64,000 bases of DNA from Dryococelus australis (Eukaryota; Arthropoda; Insecta; Phasmatodea; Phasmatidae): positions 59,985,251-60,049,250 of the forward strand of contig CM056994.1 in assembly GCA_029891345.1 (NCBI GenBank). The letters run 5' to 3'. This document shows positions 23,939 to 35,757 of this stretch, one piece after another. Below the pieces are notes generated by a model. That model saw only the letters and a list, made by a program, of their open reading frames with translations, searched no databases and was not told where the DNA came from. Positions within the stretch are counted from its first letter, which is position 1. Every line of letters starts with the position of its first letter. The translations under genes and the position numbers were made by a program.

Positions 23939-24679
23939 ACTTTGTAACTTCATCTAGGTGCTTGAAACACAATTATGTAACGTGCTCAGGCATTTCAGTG
24001 AACTCGATATTTACCAAAGTCTCACTGAGTTGCGCAAAGAGCTTTGTCCAGTCTACCAAAAAGTTCAATAAACTGTGGTATGCTGAAAAAATATGAGCAA
24101 AATTAAAGTTGCATTATTAGCGCATATGCACGAGATTTTCTATAAAGTGTTGGCCGCATTGTTGTTTGTCGCCAATGTGTACAATGCGCTATATCGTGAA
24201 TACCACAGATTTTTTAATAGCCTGTAAAATAATCACCACCCCAACGATTATCAGTACACACGCAGTTAAAAGTCATAAAACCTAACTAAATATGGTCAAA
24301 AATTTTGAACATTTATAATCAGAGACCTGAAGAATTCGCGGATTCATTTTGGGACAAGCTAGAATTCAAAACACGTGCGTTTATGTAACTTTGGCCATTG
24401 GTTCACGTCGTGTTTAACTCCTCCTGGCGAACGGCGTCCAATTGTCCCCTTCCACTGTGACAGCAGACAACCAATGTACAGTAGATATAGGCATATTTGT
24501 ACATAAGACTGTAGAGTCTAGCCTGTGGGTCATTGAACTTGCGAATTTTTCATGTCTCTATTTATAATTTATGTTAAGATTTTTCAAATTCAATAGCACT
24601 GTTTGGACGGGTAAGTATTTGACAGTAATTATTTGGTAATTATTGGGGCCGTATTTGTGGTGTTGGTACCGGTGGTGGT
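23938..24679. other. Intergenic DNA
   Basis: No feature supported. Confidence 0.4.
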
Positions 24680-24805
24680 GATTCAGTATGAAAATGGGGA
24701 TTTCCAATAATTCTACAATAAATTAAGAACAAAAATCACACATCCCCGAGTTCAATTGCGTTTGATATTGTTAACATATCTTAGCTTATTTTCCAAAGGA
24801 AATTA
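24680..24805 (+). repeat. Dispersed repeat, copy 2 (partner at 19.1 kb)
   Basis: Same orientation and blocks as 19095-19222. Confidence 0.7.
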
Positions 24806-25111
24806 AATTATTAATTAGTTGAAATTTAAGGGAGCAGAATAGGAAGCCCAAAATCTTTTGGAGGCTTGCTCTGCCCTCCTCTCCCTTCTTGGCTACGGGC
24901 CTTCAGCAGTCCTATTTTGCAACGGCTAGTAAGAAATAGTTTAAATGTAAAATGTAGTGGTAATTGTAGTGATGATATAAGTAGTAATAAACATGTAGTA
25001 GAATTAGTATAATGGGTTATCTAACACGCAATATCAAAGCGTTTTCTTTCCGAGAACAAGTACTTGTCCAGCGAGTTACTGTGCATCTACGTTTTTACTA
25101 CATCCTAATAT

Positions 25112-25595
25112 TGTTACATGTGACGCCTGAGTGACGTATCTGAGTTTGTTAGGATGGAGGTATCAATAAAAAATAAAAGAAACAATTTGTTCACTCCACT
25201 ATTTACAGCATTAAATTATCTGCCTCCACTTTTACTATTTTTATTTAACAGTAAGCGCAATATTTAATGTATATCTGTTGTCATAAAATTTGTCTTTCAC
25301 TCACGCATCTGGTCCAATAGTTCAGCCTGCCAGCCTAGCCCTTCGCGGCTTGATAGGCCTACTCGCAGTCGCAGATATCTTTTCTGCTGGTTACTTCTCT
25401 TGCCGCTCGTTCTTCTATCGCTCGGAACTCAGCCACTCATTCACTCATCAACTACAACTCCACTCCCGGCCGGAGGCCTGTCGTCATATTTATACCTTTC
25501 GCCGTGATCATCTGGAAGGTTCAACGCACCCCGAGTCGCGCTGTGAGAACGAGGTCAGTAATCCAGAGCATTCTTAAGATAAACGCAGAAAAAAA
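25112..25595 (+). repeat. LTR-like dispersed repeat, copy 1
   Basis: Starts TGTTACATGTGACGCCTGAG and shares with 34754-35757 the blocks TTTACAGCATTAA, CAATATTTAATGT, GTCTTTCACTCACGCA, CTCGCAGTCGCAGAT and CACCCCGAGTC. The TG start, promoter-sized length and lack of coding suggest a solo LTR, but no matching CA end with a target duplication is clear. Confidence 0.6.
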
Positions 25596-27117
25596 TACAC
25601 CCAGGGTCAGTGGCGCGCGTCTGTAATTCGAAACCCGTCATTGACTTGCCTCCCCCGTCGCAATCATATAACGACTCTTTGTCCTCCTCTTGGCTCGCTC
25701 GCGCGGGGCGGGTGAAGCAGCCAGCTCGAGGTTCTTCCAGTGATCAGACAAAGTAGGAAACATTGATTTAAATCACGGGAAGTGTTAAAATGCATTGTCT
25801 CCTAGAATGGTATTGAATTAGAACACGAAGAGAGCTAGAAAGTTACCTCCAGTTCAGCCGTGACCTCATGAGCGTGAGTCATATATGCTAACCTCATGAC
25901 AAAACTGGTTTGATGTTTACGTGACAGTTCATGGTTTACAGATGAGGGACGTCGTGCTCATTGTTATTGCACACCTCAGTGCAACCTTACTATCAAGGTG
26001 AATGAGGTGAACTGGTCCATTTTGCTGGTCGCGCGGATTTCCATATTTAAATCGCTTGTTTTCCCATGGAATTTGGAAATTTGTGAGGCTGAGCATTGTT
26101 ATTCCAACAAAGCAGTGGATTCGCATGGAGAATATGCGTGATGATTTTTGTAATGCTTTTGTAATGAAATAATTTTGGTTTCGATTTCTGTGGTACGGTA
26201 CCCCAAAAACTTTTCTCTGTGTGGAAGCGAACGTTCGTAAGCACTCTTGTTAGCCTCTTCCTGCAACTGCCGTATTCCTTAACTGATAATAAAAGTAAGA
26301 ATTGTTTAATTTCCAGTACTCAAATACTCAAACTCTTAACGAGTATACGGGTTGGGCACCAGAAAAATGTAAAACATGTTTAAATATCTCATACGCTCCA
26401 GCTTATTGACTTTTATTTAATTTAGGTTTACAACTGGAAGACGTAACCAAATAACAAATTCTCGTTTAACCTAATGTATTATTGCTATGTGATAATTTCA
26501 CCATGATTGTATGTCTCTTGTCTCTTTCCTGTCCTTGATATTTTGAGCCCCTTACATAAAACTGCTCCAAATGATGTCTTGGCCTTAAGTTATTTATGAA
26601 AAAGAAAATAAGACTCTCAGCTGGTTTTTATCTCTTCGGTTTGACATTGCTGACATAATTCCTTTTTGCAGAATGATTTATGTATTATTAACACATCTGT
26701 TAAGGACAGTTAATTTCGATTTGTGCGTTATTTTACATGGCATAGGCTTGCTGGGTTTTACTGTCATATGCTGCTGCAAAACCGCATATGTCCATAACCA
26801 TTTGTCAATTCAGTTTAGTACCCTTATTGCAAAAATAATTCAAAAATATAAAAAAAATTAGTAGTTATTGAAAGTAAGGAAACTGCTCAAAAATTGTAAT
26901 TCCTTACTCTAATACGCTAGAATATTGCACTATTCTATACAAATACAAGAATAAATATTTTGTTTTCAATTTGTAATTATTGTAAGAAATTCTACTCTAA
27001 CGGAAGGATGCAGAAATTATCTAGTTTGATGAACGACACGGATGATCAGTTTTAAACAGTCAGTTACTTCCAAGCGCACAAAAAAGAGTAATAATACACT
27101 TTGGTTGGGGTGATTAA
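25596..27117. other. Intergenic DNA
   Basis: A GC-richer start (to about 25760) then AT-rich DNA. No coding domain or RNA gene seen. Confidence 0.4.
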
Positions 27118-27412
27118 AGAGCAGTAAAAGTTGTTCGCCACAAAGTGAGCACTTTTAAATTCAAAATTAGAAAAAAGTCACCGCCACTGCCTGCATATAT
27201 TTTAACGAGCGCACTGAGTGACATGTACCCAGTACAGTTGGTAACAGTTGAGGAAAAGTAGTTCCATATCTTAACGTAGAATAAAAAGTGTTTGGTAAAC
27301 ATTTGTGACAACTTAAATTACTTCTTTCGCTTCCTGTTTTTTAATGCATCGATGTGTAAAAATGAGCAGATCTCTAACATATAAGTGCTCAGTTTACCGT
27401 GAACAGTCTACC
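27118..27412 (+). mobile_element. TA-flanked MITE, long form (family A), internal deletion
   Basis: Degenerate left end (GTTGTTCGCCACAAAGTGAGC), complete right end (TTTACCGTGAACAGTCTA). The interior between the GAGCAGAT block and the right terminus is missing. Confidence 0.8.
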
Positions 27413-27595
27413 GTCGAAGGAATACATTGTTTGTAAGTTTGTTTGGGGGCGGTGGTGGGGTAGGGGTGAGGTACAGTTAAACCGGGAAAATAAAAAAAAA
27501 GAATATATAACCAAGGGGCCTGTTTTCCTCTATATAGGCGAACTAGAAATTATGTAATACTAGTGAGAAATTATAATTACACACGTGCATTATCC

Positions 27596-27660
27596 GGGAC
27601 TCGAACCCATAACTCCTTGTACCTTAAGTTGACATGCACCAACGGCAATACGACGGTATA
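27596..27660 (-). mobile_element. tRNA-like fragment (SINE head)
   Basis: On the minus strand a strong B box (GGGTTCGAGTCCCGG, 27594-27608) lies about 45 bp after a weak A-box-like GTTGGTGCATGTC. No folded tRNA is convincing. Confidence 0.35.
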
Positions 27661-27719
27661 GGAGTATTAACTTCCATTGTAATCAGTATTATGTTTTGGT
27701 AGACAAAGTTTATTAACAT

Positions 27720-28530
27720 GAAATATTTACATCTAGTATGTGAGTCACTTAAATCATGTAAGTTTACATACCCTATGGGAGCAATATTTTTGTGCAAAAT
27801 TTGGTGTAAATCGGTTGAATGGTTACTAAGATATTACATAAAAATTAATTTTCATGTGGCATTGTTTTCCAAATTGGAGGTGAAAAAGAGCCTATGTATA
27901 GACTACTGCGAGCATACCAAAATTAAGTTGAAATTTGTTACACGGTTTCTTACTAAGCTAAAATGTTTGTATGTCTGTCATTTTGCAAATAAGTGTCTGG
28001 TCCACTAAAATTACCATTTAACATGGCCTTCTGTAGTACTACTTAGCTTCCAAATTTAGTAGGAATCGGTGTATTGTTTTCCGAGATTTAAAAAAAAGTG
28101 TATTTTTGCATCATCCTTACAGAATGGCAGAAAAAAGAGTCTCTGTGAAGCCACGTATCATTGTTGTAATATATACTCACAGCATACAAAGTTAAGTTGA
28201 CATTGGTTGCATGGTTTCGTAGATATAGCATGCTAAACTAAAATGTTTATATAACAGCGATTCTGAGAATAAGTTTCCGATTTACTTAAAACATACTAAT
28301 TTACGTAGCCTGCCTTAGTTTTTTTTGCTAATATTGGGTAGTAATGGAGTGATTTGTTCCCGAGATATGATATAAAAACTTTATTTATTAATGTAGTCAC
28401 ATCTTACAAAATGGCGTACTACAGAATTATATTTATTGGCATGTTTGATGTCTATAATAGATATTTACAGCATACCAAGTTTGGTGGAAATTGGTTAAAC
28501 CATGAGGTAAGTATAGCAAGTTAAAAAAAT
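27720..28530 (+). repeat. Diverged tandem repeat, about 280-bp unit, three copies
   Basis: Recurring blocks GCATACCAA..TTAAGTTG.A.TTGGTT at about 27913, 28185 and 28472, and CTAAAATGTTT..AT at the intervening phase, give 272- and 287-bp spacing. The open frame across the first unit is incidental. Confidence 0.65.
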
Positions 28531-29257
28531 ATATAATTAAATGGGGGCCAGTAGTAGGGTTATGGCGAGCCTGGCACAATATATTATAAATGGGAGCTGT
28601 GCGGTTGGGCGGCCGGGAGGCTTCGGCTCGACTCGGACGACCTCGGCAATCCTCAGCAATCTTCGGCTCAACTCAGAAGGTGCTTGGAAGCCATCGGCTC
28701 GGGTTTGCCAAACGTACCAGAAGATGCTCGGCAGTTACGTCCAATAGTTCTTCAAGCATATGTTTGCTTGTGGTAGCCATATTGGTTTTATATGCATAGG
28801 TTATGTCAAAACGTAAATCAATATTTATTATCCAATTTTTTAAAAATATTTTTGATTATAAATTATTAATTTTTTTATATTGTGGTGAAATTATATATAT
28901 ATATATATATAGGATAATACAGAAACATGCAAATGTCTCTCGACTACATTTCCAGTTCTCTCTATTGACGTCTAATTACTACACGATGTCGTAATCTGCA
29001 AATTATACACTGCCTCGACAGTTTTGTAGGCATAAGTATGGCACTCGGCATTTGTATATATGTCTAATCCAAGCCCATCATATGAGTAATGACTCTCAGT
29101 ACAAGTATGTTATAATCATGATAAGGATCTGCATCTTCCAAAACTTTTAAAGGAATACTTGTCTATGGTTTGCGAACCAATAGTGCTAGGCCCACGAGAC
29201 TTCAGATGTGCGATGACAGCTTGGGTGATAGTCATATATTTGGCGCTCTTCTCAGAT

Positions 29258-29460
29258 ATCAATCCTCTTCACTAATCCTCCTCACCAATCCTCTTCACCA
29301 ATCCTCGCCAATCCACCTTACCAATTAACAAACAATTCTCCTCACCAATCTTCACCATTCCTCGCCAATCCTCCTTACCAATTATCAGCAATCTTCACCA
29401 ATTCTCCTCAGTCCTCAACGATCCTCGCCAATCCTCCTCACCACTCCTCACTAATCCTTC
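29258..29460. repeat. Minisatellite, CTCACCAATC-type units (short array)
   Basis: About 200 bp, the counterpart of the 790-bp array at 20.6 kb. Confidence 0.85.
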
Positions 29461-29797
29461 GATCAATATCTCGTTCGATCCTCCGATCAATCCTTTGGTT
29501 TGTCCCCCACACATATGTAAAGAAAATACATTCGTTCGCCAACTGTCTCCACATTTGTACATGTCGACGGAATTAATGTTTTGTATGCAGTCTGTTGTCT
29601 GTGCATTTGCATCTAAAGTTTTCATTAATATTTTGTATGCGGATCTTTTACTTTTAATGATCGAGTGCTTATAGCGCCAATTTAAAGTTATGAATGAAAT
29701 AAAGGATACGACATACAGAATAAAGTAAAGTCAATTACTTGACTTAAAAAAAATTAACTACAATTTTAGAAGAAAGCTGTTCATCCCATCGTGTGAT

Positions 29798-30010
29798 TTA
29801 TCCCCGGTCTTCCAGTTTAGTAATGATTGAATATATTTCGTTACTGCGTGAGAAATCACCATGGTTTTGAAAGTCAATCAAATATCTGAGTCTATTAACA
29901 GTTTCATTTGGGCCTTTGGGAAATATGTAGCCAGTGTTCTCGACATTTTCCTCTTTCTTCATGCCACACGTTTCAGAAAATGGCGTGGTGGTGTGGGGTA
30001 AGGGCATCGA
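29798..30010 (-). pseudogene. C-terminal module of a virus-like protein, fragment (copy 2)
   Basis: GYIFPKGPNETVNRLRYLID followed by FQNHGDFSRSNEI matches the 21.6-kb fragment closely. The frame stays open to 30040, but beyond 30010 it reads through segment R', so those N-terminal residues are chance. Confidence 0.6.
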
Positions 30011-30840
30011 GAAACTTATAATGCAGGCTGTTAGACACATTTTGGAAAGAGGGTAGAAGTCTTACAGTACGAATACCGAATCGAGTTTTGGATCATTTTA
30101 AACAAAATTTTTACCTGATTTTCTGTTTGTTTATGTGCTTATACGTACCTGATATTAAGATTTATGCAATCTAAAAAGTCGAGGTTCGTAAGGACCTGAG
30201 TTCGAGACCTGAAATAAAAAAAAATAAAATTTCTATCGGACTTTAATTTTTTTTTTTTTTTCCCAGTGTTTGGTGAATAGTATAGGAATTTATATAAAAT
30301 GCTAAACGGAAATTTTAGCCATCGGATATAGAAAAAAAGGGCAAGATAAGTGGTTCGCAATTCGGTTAGCGACGCAAACTTTAAACCATTTTTAGCGATG
30401 TTCGTACATTAATTTTTCACTATTTAATATTCATGCGCAACTGATACAAAGTTTTAAGCAATTTACAAATGTGATGTATAACTTAAGGGGACTATGTAAC
30501 TTCGCGTCCAAGGTCAAGAAGCGAGTGAGCGATACGAGCGACACTAACTCGCACGCCTAGTGCCTCATCGCTTCTACGCGCCATGCGTGCGGTATTTCTG
30601 TCGTGGTCCTGAACTGTGCAAATTAGATCTGTAAAAGTGGGGTTTTATTACACGCGATGAAAGACTCCAGATTAAACTACGCCCGTTCTTTTCTACTTTT
30701 CTCTTGCCGCTTAAGGAAACTGCATTGGCAAGCTTTAAAAATGCGATATTTGACCCTTAAGATCCTGAGTTCAAAGCCTGCAATCGTAAAAAATATATTA
30801 TTTTTCTCATGGACTTAAAAACAATCTGGCGATTTTTCCA
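30009..30840 (-). repeat. Segment R', right arm of an 8.9-kb inverted repeat
   Basis: Reverse copy of 21979-22831. It is followed by a short (TA)n at about 30851-30870, while the left arm is preceded by a long (TA)n, so both outer ends abut TA repeats. Confidence 0.8.
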
Positions 30841-30879
30841 AATGTTGGGTATATATATATATATATATATTCAGTCCTC

Positions 30880-31200
30880 GTGTCCACGATGGAGCATATG
30901 TTCCATGTGGAGAATATTTATGGTCGGCGCTATACACTGCAAGGAATCATTGGCCGGTGTTTTGAGCATCTTTCTAGGATAGATCTGATTTCCTGAAGTT
31001 TCTGTGTCTGTCATTTGTGAATGGTTAATTCTGACTTCAACAAACATGCGGCAGATTGTTCATTGGTTGCAAGAAACATGCTTGACACAAGTACAGAGCG
31101 CATCACAAAATTAAACAATTGCAACACTTGAGATCATAAGTCAATTCAGGACTGAAAGGGTTAAATAACCAACGACCCCATTTTCTACAACTGGCGAAAT

Positions 31201-31231
<31 letters not shown>
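30880..31231 (+). mobile_element. Retroposed 3' end with AATAAA and A tail
   Basis: AATAAA at 31198-31203 precedes 24 A residues at 31208-31231. The upstream 300 bp is unidentified and has no long frame. It is consistent with the 3' end of a LINE, SINE or processed transcript. Confidence 0.45.
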
Positions 31232-32031
31232 TTGGCTTTTGTGATGTTTTGATGTTTTTAAAGCCTGTGATGCTCACGAACGGTTGAACTTTAGCTTTCG
31301 TCTCTCTCTTCTTGCTCTTTAATAAGATGGCGCCAGTGTCTGTCTTCTGCGCGGCTGATGATCGATTCATACACTCCGCCGGCTTCTTTGATTAACTTAA
31401 CCTTCGCTTTTTCCCTTTCCCCTCCCCGCCATCCTTTTCGCTGCATGCCATAATCGATCAGTTTTTTTATTCTTACTGGCCTGACTTCTTCGCTCGACGT
31501 TGCTCCAGTGGCTCGATTTCCGCTTGCCCATGGAATATATTCGAAAAGGAAAAAATATCGCGGTGAAGGATCGATATCCTTTTCTTTTCCTGTGCATTGC
31601 TTCACATGTTGATTTTCATGACTTTATGGCGGCTACAATTCTTGGCAGAAGGAACGACGTTATCTCTTTGTTAGTAGGAAATCATACACTTATTTCTTTT
31701 TCTTTTTCACGCAAGATATCAGATGCGCTTAAATATATCGTACCGCAAGAGCTTATGTATAAAATTATTTTCATTGCGTTTAGCTATTCGCATGACAATG
31801 AGAACTGCAAGGGCGGCTTTCGAAGCGGTGCAAAACTGTCGTGACGTCACTTGACCTGAATCGCCAATTGACTGCGCTTGAGCACAGAACATGTATAAAT
31901 AGGAATGTCGAGGCGGGTTCCTTTGACGTGAGCGCGCCCACTCGCTGACTGACTGTGGGAACGGACCTCGTGTCTCATATTGACTACCAAATGTTTCTAC
32001 TCTTGCAGTTTGTCAATATACTGAACAGTTC

Positions 32032-32035
<4 letters not shown>
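31232..32035. promoter_or_regulatory. Candidate Pol II promoter (CRE-like site plus TATA box) in unassigned DNA
   Basis: TGACGTCA at 31842-31849 and TATAAATA at 31894-31901, followed by GC-rich DNA, have the layout of a plus-strand promoter. Upstream, two overlapping open frames (about 31291-31605 minus, 104 residues, K/E-rich; 31500-31844 plus, 114 residues) have no recognisable domain. No downstream gene is visible before a (TA)n tract. Confidence 0.3.

Positions 32036-32110
<75 letters not shown>
32036..32110. repeat. (TA)n microsatellite
   Basis: About 74 bp of TA repeats. Confidence 0.95.
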
Positions 32111-32113
<3 letters not shown>

Positions 32114-32158
32114 CACTAGTATTTTGCTTAACTTATAACACGGTAAATTTTCTGACTA

Positions 32159-32255
32159 TAAGCTATTCACGGTAAAGTGAGCACTTTTTGAAAGCCCTCT
32201 CATTTGGAATAATAGTCATTATATACTCTTTATTTTAGCTTTATACGTAAACTTC
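32159..32255 (+). mobile_element. TA-flanked MITE, short form (family B), truncated
   Basis: Left terminus AAGCTATTCACGGTAAAG and the CTCTCATTTGGAATAATAG block are present. The element is cut off at a SINE-like sequence and the right terminus is not found. Confidence 0.75.
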
Positions 32256-32363
32256 CAGCACGATACCCACATGCGAAAGTCCGGAATTGGACCCGCCGGG
32301 GTTCGGGCCCGGATCGCCGTGGTGGGAGGTGAGCGCCCTAGCCACTGCGCCACCGCTGCCCCC
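32256..32363 (-). mobile_element. tRNA-derived SINE head
   Basis: Minus strand: GGGGCAGCGGTGGCGCAGTG, an A-box region, then a diverged B box (GCCCGAACCCC) and a 'CGCATGTGGGTATCG' block like the other SINEs. A different subtype from the 9.7-kb copy, inserted into the family B MITE. Confidence 0.65.
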
Positions 32364-32379
32364 ATGCCCATAAAAGTAT

Positions 32380-32852
32380 AGGAATCGATACATCGATGAC
32401 ATATTTAGCTCGCGGCAGTTCCTTTTGGCCCACGCATCAATATAGTGACCGGGTACATGACAGTGTTAATTCCTTGAGGAGGACTTTCAAAAGACCTTAA
32501 TTAACCGCGTACAACGTGTAAAATAAAGCACATAGCTTGAGCTTTCGCTCAAGGTTTTGGCTGCAATTCCAATTAATATCCAACACGACTATCATCGTAC
32601 TTGTGGCTTGAAATGTGCCCATTTCCTTAAGGGTTTTGGAACGATACATCCATGACGTATGTTAGCTCGCGGCAGTTCCTTTTCACGCATAACATATTAG
32701 TGACCGGGTACTGACATGTTAATTCCTTGGACACTTTCAAAGACCTTAATTTATCCGGTTACACGTGTCAATAAAGAATGCTTGAGTTTTGTCAGGTTTT
32801 GGTGCAATTCCAATTAATATCCAACGCGATATATGTACTTGTGTTGTATTTT
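32380..32852 (+). repeat. Imperfect tandem duplication, about 250-bp unit
   Basis: Unit 1 (about 32380-32620) and unit 2 (about 32638-32850) share CGCGGCAGTTCCTTTT, TAGTGACCGGGTAC, TTAATTCCTT and GCAATTCCAATTAATATCCAAC. Unit 2 is shorter through many scattered one- or two-base losses. Confidence 0.75.
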
Positions 32853-33299
32853 GATTCTTCATGCGTTTTGGGTCACGTTGAATATGGTGTTGAAGCTTAT
32901 TACTCATTCACGTTTTATATTACGGAAAATTACTATTCAGGAGCATTCACTTGTAGTGAACTTGTAAGTTCGTATTTTTCCATTACTTTATGATGTCATT
33001 ATGACTAGTTGGAGTTATTGTGCATAAGACGTCTGTTTGAATCATCGGTTTGTGCATATAATTTTTTTTCGCTCGGCGTTAGTCTGTGTTGTCCCTAGTT
33101 TCTTTGACTTATTGTCGTTTGGTTTATAGTTGTGTTGTATTTCTCATTTAGTTTTTAGATTCGGATAAATTATTATAGGATATTCAACGAGTTGTAAAAT
33201 CTATTGACTGAGCTAGTCGGACCTCTTTTAATAAGTTCATATTCATTGACATGTGGGGTTAAATAACTCTGCAATTTAGATGCCACATAATAATTCTTA

Positions 33300-33475
33300 A
33301 CTAGTCAGCAATCTTGACAGCTAAATTCAAATAATTAACAATCTGAAGTAATATTCTTATAATTAGCCCAGCAATCTTGACAGCTAATAATTCTAATAAT
33401 TAGCTAATCAGCTTAACAGTCTTGACAGCTAATAATGCTTATAATTAGATCAGCAATGTGACAGCTAATATTTCC
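33300..33475 (+). repeat. Short tandem repeat, CAGCAATCTTGACAGCTAAT units
   Basis: Four diverged units of about 45-60 bp centred on 'CAATCTTGACAGCTAA' and 'TTATAATTAG'. Confidence 0.75.
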
Positions 33476-34133
33476 AGAAGGCTACAAAGATTTTATAATT
33501 TGTGTGTGCCGTTCGTCTACGACTTAATTACTAGCAAACATTGTTTCCTTACGGGCGTCAACCACAACAAAAAAGTTCTGTTTTATATTTTTACGACATG
33601 CTGTTAAACTTTGAGACATTATCAGTGATTATCCTTTCCTCGCAAACATTTTTTGAGGTAATTGTAGTTTTCATAGACATACATTTAAAAATCACAATTT
33701 TCCTGTTTTAAAAATTTACAGATAATGAAAACTACATTACGTACAGAAATGAGATGGTTCACACTGAAAGAAGATGCCAAGAGCTACTTCAAAGCGTCTA
33801 TGAAATCGTAAAAGGAAATGTTTTGCAATTTCAAGAAATTCCGCAAATAAATTTTGCTAAGAATTCCTTAAAATGAATAAGACAAAACCATTCAGTTGTC
33901 GTTAAAACTTCTCCAAATAGTTTGGTCAATTTTATTTTTACATTTTAAAAAATGTTAACATTTTGATTTTGATATGTCCTTTTGAAAAAACCATGCGATC
34001 TAAAATATTTTACCAGAGGAAAACGTACTGTAGTTACAGATAATTAGAGACCCAGAAATTTCGTGGATTCTTTGTACACTCGAGCGTCAGTCAGTTGTTC
34101 ATTGGCTGATGGCCTGTGTTACATTAGACCAGG
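33476..34133. other. Intergenic DNA
   Basis: No feature supported. Confidence 0.4.
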
Positions 34134-34555
34134 TAAAGGCTGTTCACGATAAAGTGAGCACTTTTGAAATCAACCTCAGAAAAATGTCACTGCCCCTGCC
34201 TGCATATACTCTAATGGGCACACTTAGTGACGTGCGCCCGGTAAAGTTGGTAACGGTGGAGGGACAGTAGTTCCATATCTTAACGTCGAATAAAAAGTGT
34301 CAGGAAACCATCTGTGATAATTCTAATGATTTATTTCTCTTTCTTTTTTTTTTAATGGATCAAAGTGTAAAAATTAACAGATTAGTCAAATGTTTACTTT
34401 TCTAAAAATGTTACATGTTCATTTGAAGACGCATGAATAAAGTGGTGAGGACCATGGCAATGTTAATTTTACATAAGGCGGAAGAATACGCAGCGTGCAT
34501 ACAAGTAGGCCTTAAGTAGGGCTTTCAAAAGTGCTCGTTTTACTGTGAATATACA
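34134..34555 (+). mobile_element. TA-flanked MITE, long form (family A)
   Basis: Nearly complete copy from AAAGGCTGTTCACGATAAAG through CCTGCCTGCATATA, GGCGGAAGAATAC and CTTTCAAAAGTGCTC. The right terminus has decayed after TTTACTGTGAA. Confidence 0.85.
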
Positions 34556-34753
34556 CTAGCACGGTGTTTGGTGATTGTTTTCTTGCAGGTTAGTTATTGG
34601 CTCAAATGTCTTACAAACTGCGATCCAATTGAAGAAGCACGTCAGATATACATGTGTTTGCAGTCTAGCTCTTTCTCAAAAGAATTCGCGAAATTTGCGG
34701 GTGTTTACAAATAACGTCAAGTTGAACAAAATGTGGTACAGTTTAGATAAAAT

Positions 34754-35757
34754 ATTGTTACAGGACGCCTGAGGGGCATATCCGAGTTCGTGAGGGATGG
34801 AGGTCTCAAGAAATACAAAAGAACTGAATTTGATTTTTAATTTATCCACACAGCTGTTATTTACAGCATTAATCTATCTATATATCTCCCCTATTACTCA
34901 TTTTATTTCTCAGTGAGCCCAATATTTAATGTCTATTTTAACTCTAATGTCCTTTCTAATGTATCTGCTTAGTTATAGTCAATTACTTCATACTCAACAT
35001 CAATGCACTTTTAGTCTGTCTGTTGCCATCATATGTATAGGTTGTTCACGGTAAATGAGCACTTTTGAAAGCCCTGCTTAAGATCTACTTCTATGGCACA
35101 GTGTGTATTCTTCCGCCTTATGCAAAATTAACATTGCCATGGGCCTCGTCACTTAATTTACGCGTCCGTAATGCGCAACTTTGCAATTATATAAAATAAA
35201 ATAAAAGTTTTGATAATCTGCTCATTTTTACAAAGATGCATTAAAAAAACTGAAAGTGAAACAAATAATTTAAACCATCACAAATGGGCACCCGGCACTT
35301 TCTATTCGAAGTTAATGTATGGAACTACTTCCCATTAATCGTTGCCAACTTTAATGGGTTCAAGTCATTCAGTTCGCCCGTTAAAATGCATGCAAGTAGG
35401 GATACTTACTTTTTTCTAAGGTTGATTTCAGAAGTGCTCACTTGATCGTGAACAGCCTATAATGTCTTTCACTCACGCACCCAGTCCAATAGTCCAGCCT
35501 GCCGGTCGTACCCTTCATTGCGCCGATGCTCGCAGTCGCAGATTTCCCTCCCGCTGGTCACTTCTCTCGCCGCTTGTTTCGCTCCTGTCCGTCGTCATTT
35601 GCTAAAACTCCAGCCACTCATCCACTTCCGACCCGGAGGCCCGTCGCATTATTTATATTCTGCTGGCCTTGACCTGGCAAGTTCGACACACCCCGAGTCA
35701 CGCTGACAGAAACTAGGGCAGCAAACCACTAGAAAATTCTTCACATAAATACAGAAA
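34754..35757 (+). repeat. LTR-like dispersed repeat, copy 2, split by a MITE
   Basis: Begins TGTTACAGGACGCCTGAGG. The left part runs to about 35035 and the right part resumes at about 35462 (ATGTCTTTCACTCACGCA). Together they match 25112-25595. Confidence 0.65.
35038..35459 (-). mobile_element. TA-flanked MITE, long form (family A), with intact TA duplication
   Basis: Starts TAGGTTGTTCACGGTAAATG, ends GATCGTGAACAGCCTA, flanked by TA at 35036-35037 and 35460-35461. The host repeat reads on across the insertion as in its unoccupied copy at 25.29 kb. Confidence 0.9.

Larger units (their letters stand above)
28593..30010 (-). mobile_element. Virus-like element end, copy 2 (direct repeat partner at 19.55 kb)
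   Basis: Same order as copy 1 without the foldback and with a shorter minisatellite; in addition about 65 bp is inserted near 29575-29640 between two TTTTGTATGC motifs. Its inner side ends at GGCATCGAGAAA, the same point as copy 1, and segment R' follows directly. Confidence 0.7.

Noticed and set aside
25290..25577. 95-residue frame as a gene
   Set aside because: It lies in an LTR-like repeat, and the copy at 35.46-35.76 kb does not preserve the frame.
27718..28008. 96-residue frame as a gene
   Set aside because: It lies within a diverged 280-bp tandem repeat and is not kept in the other units.
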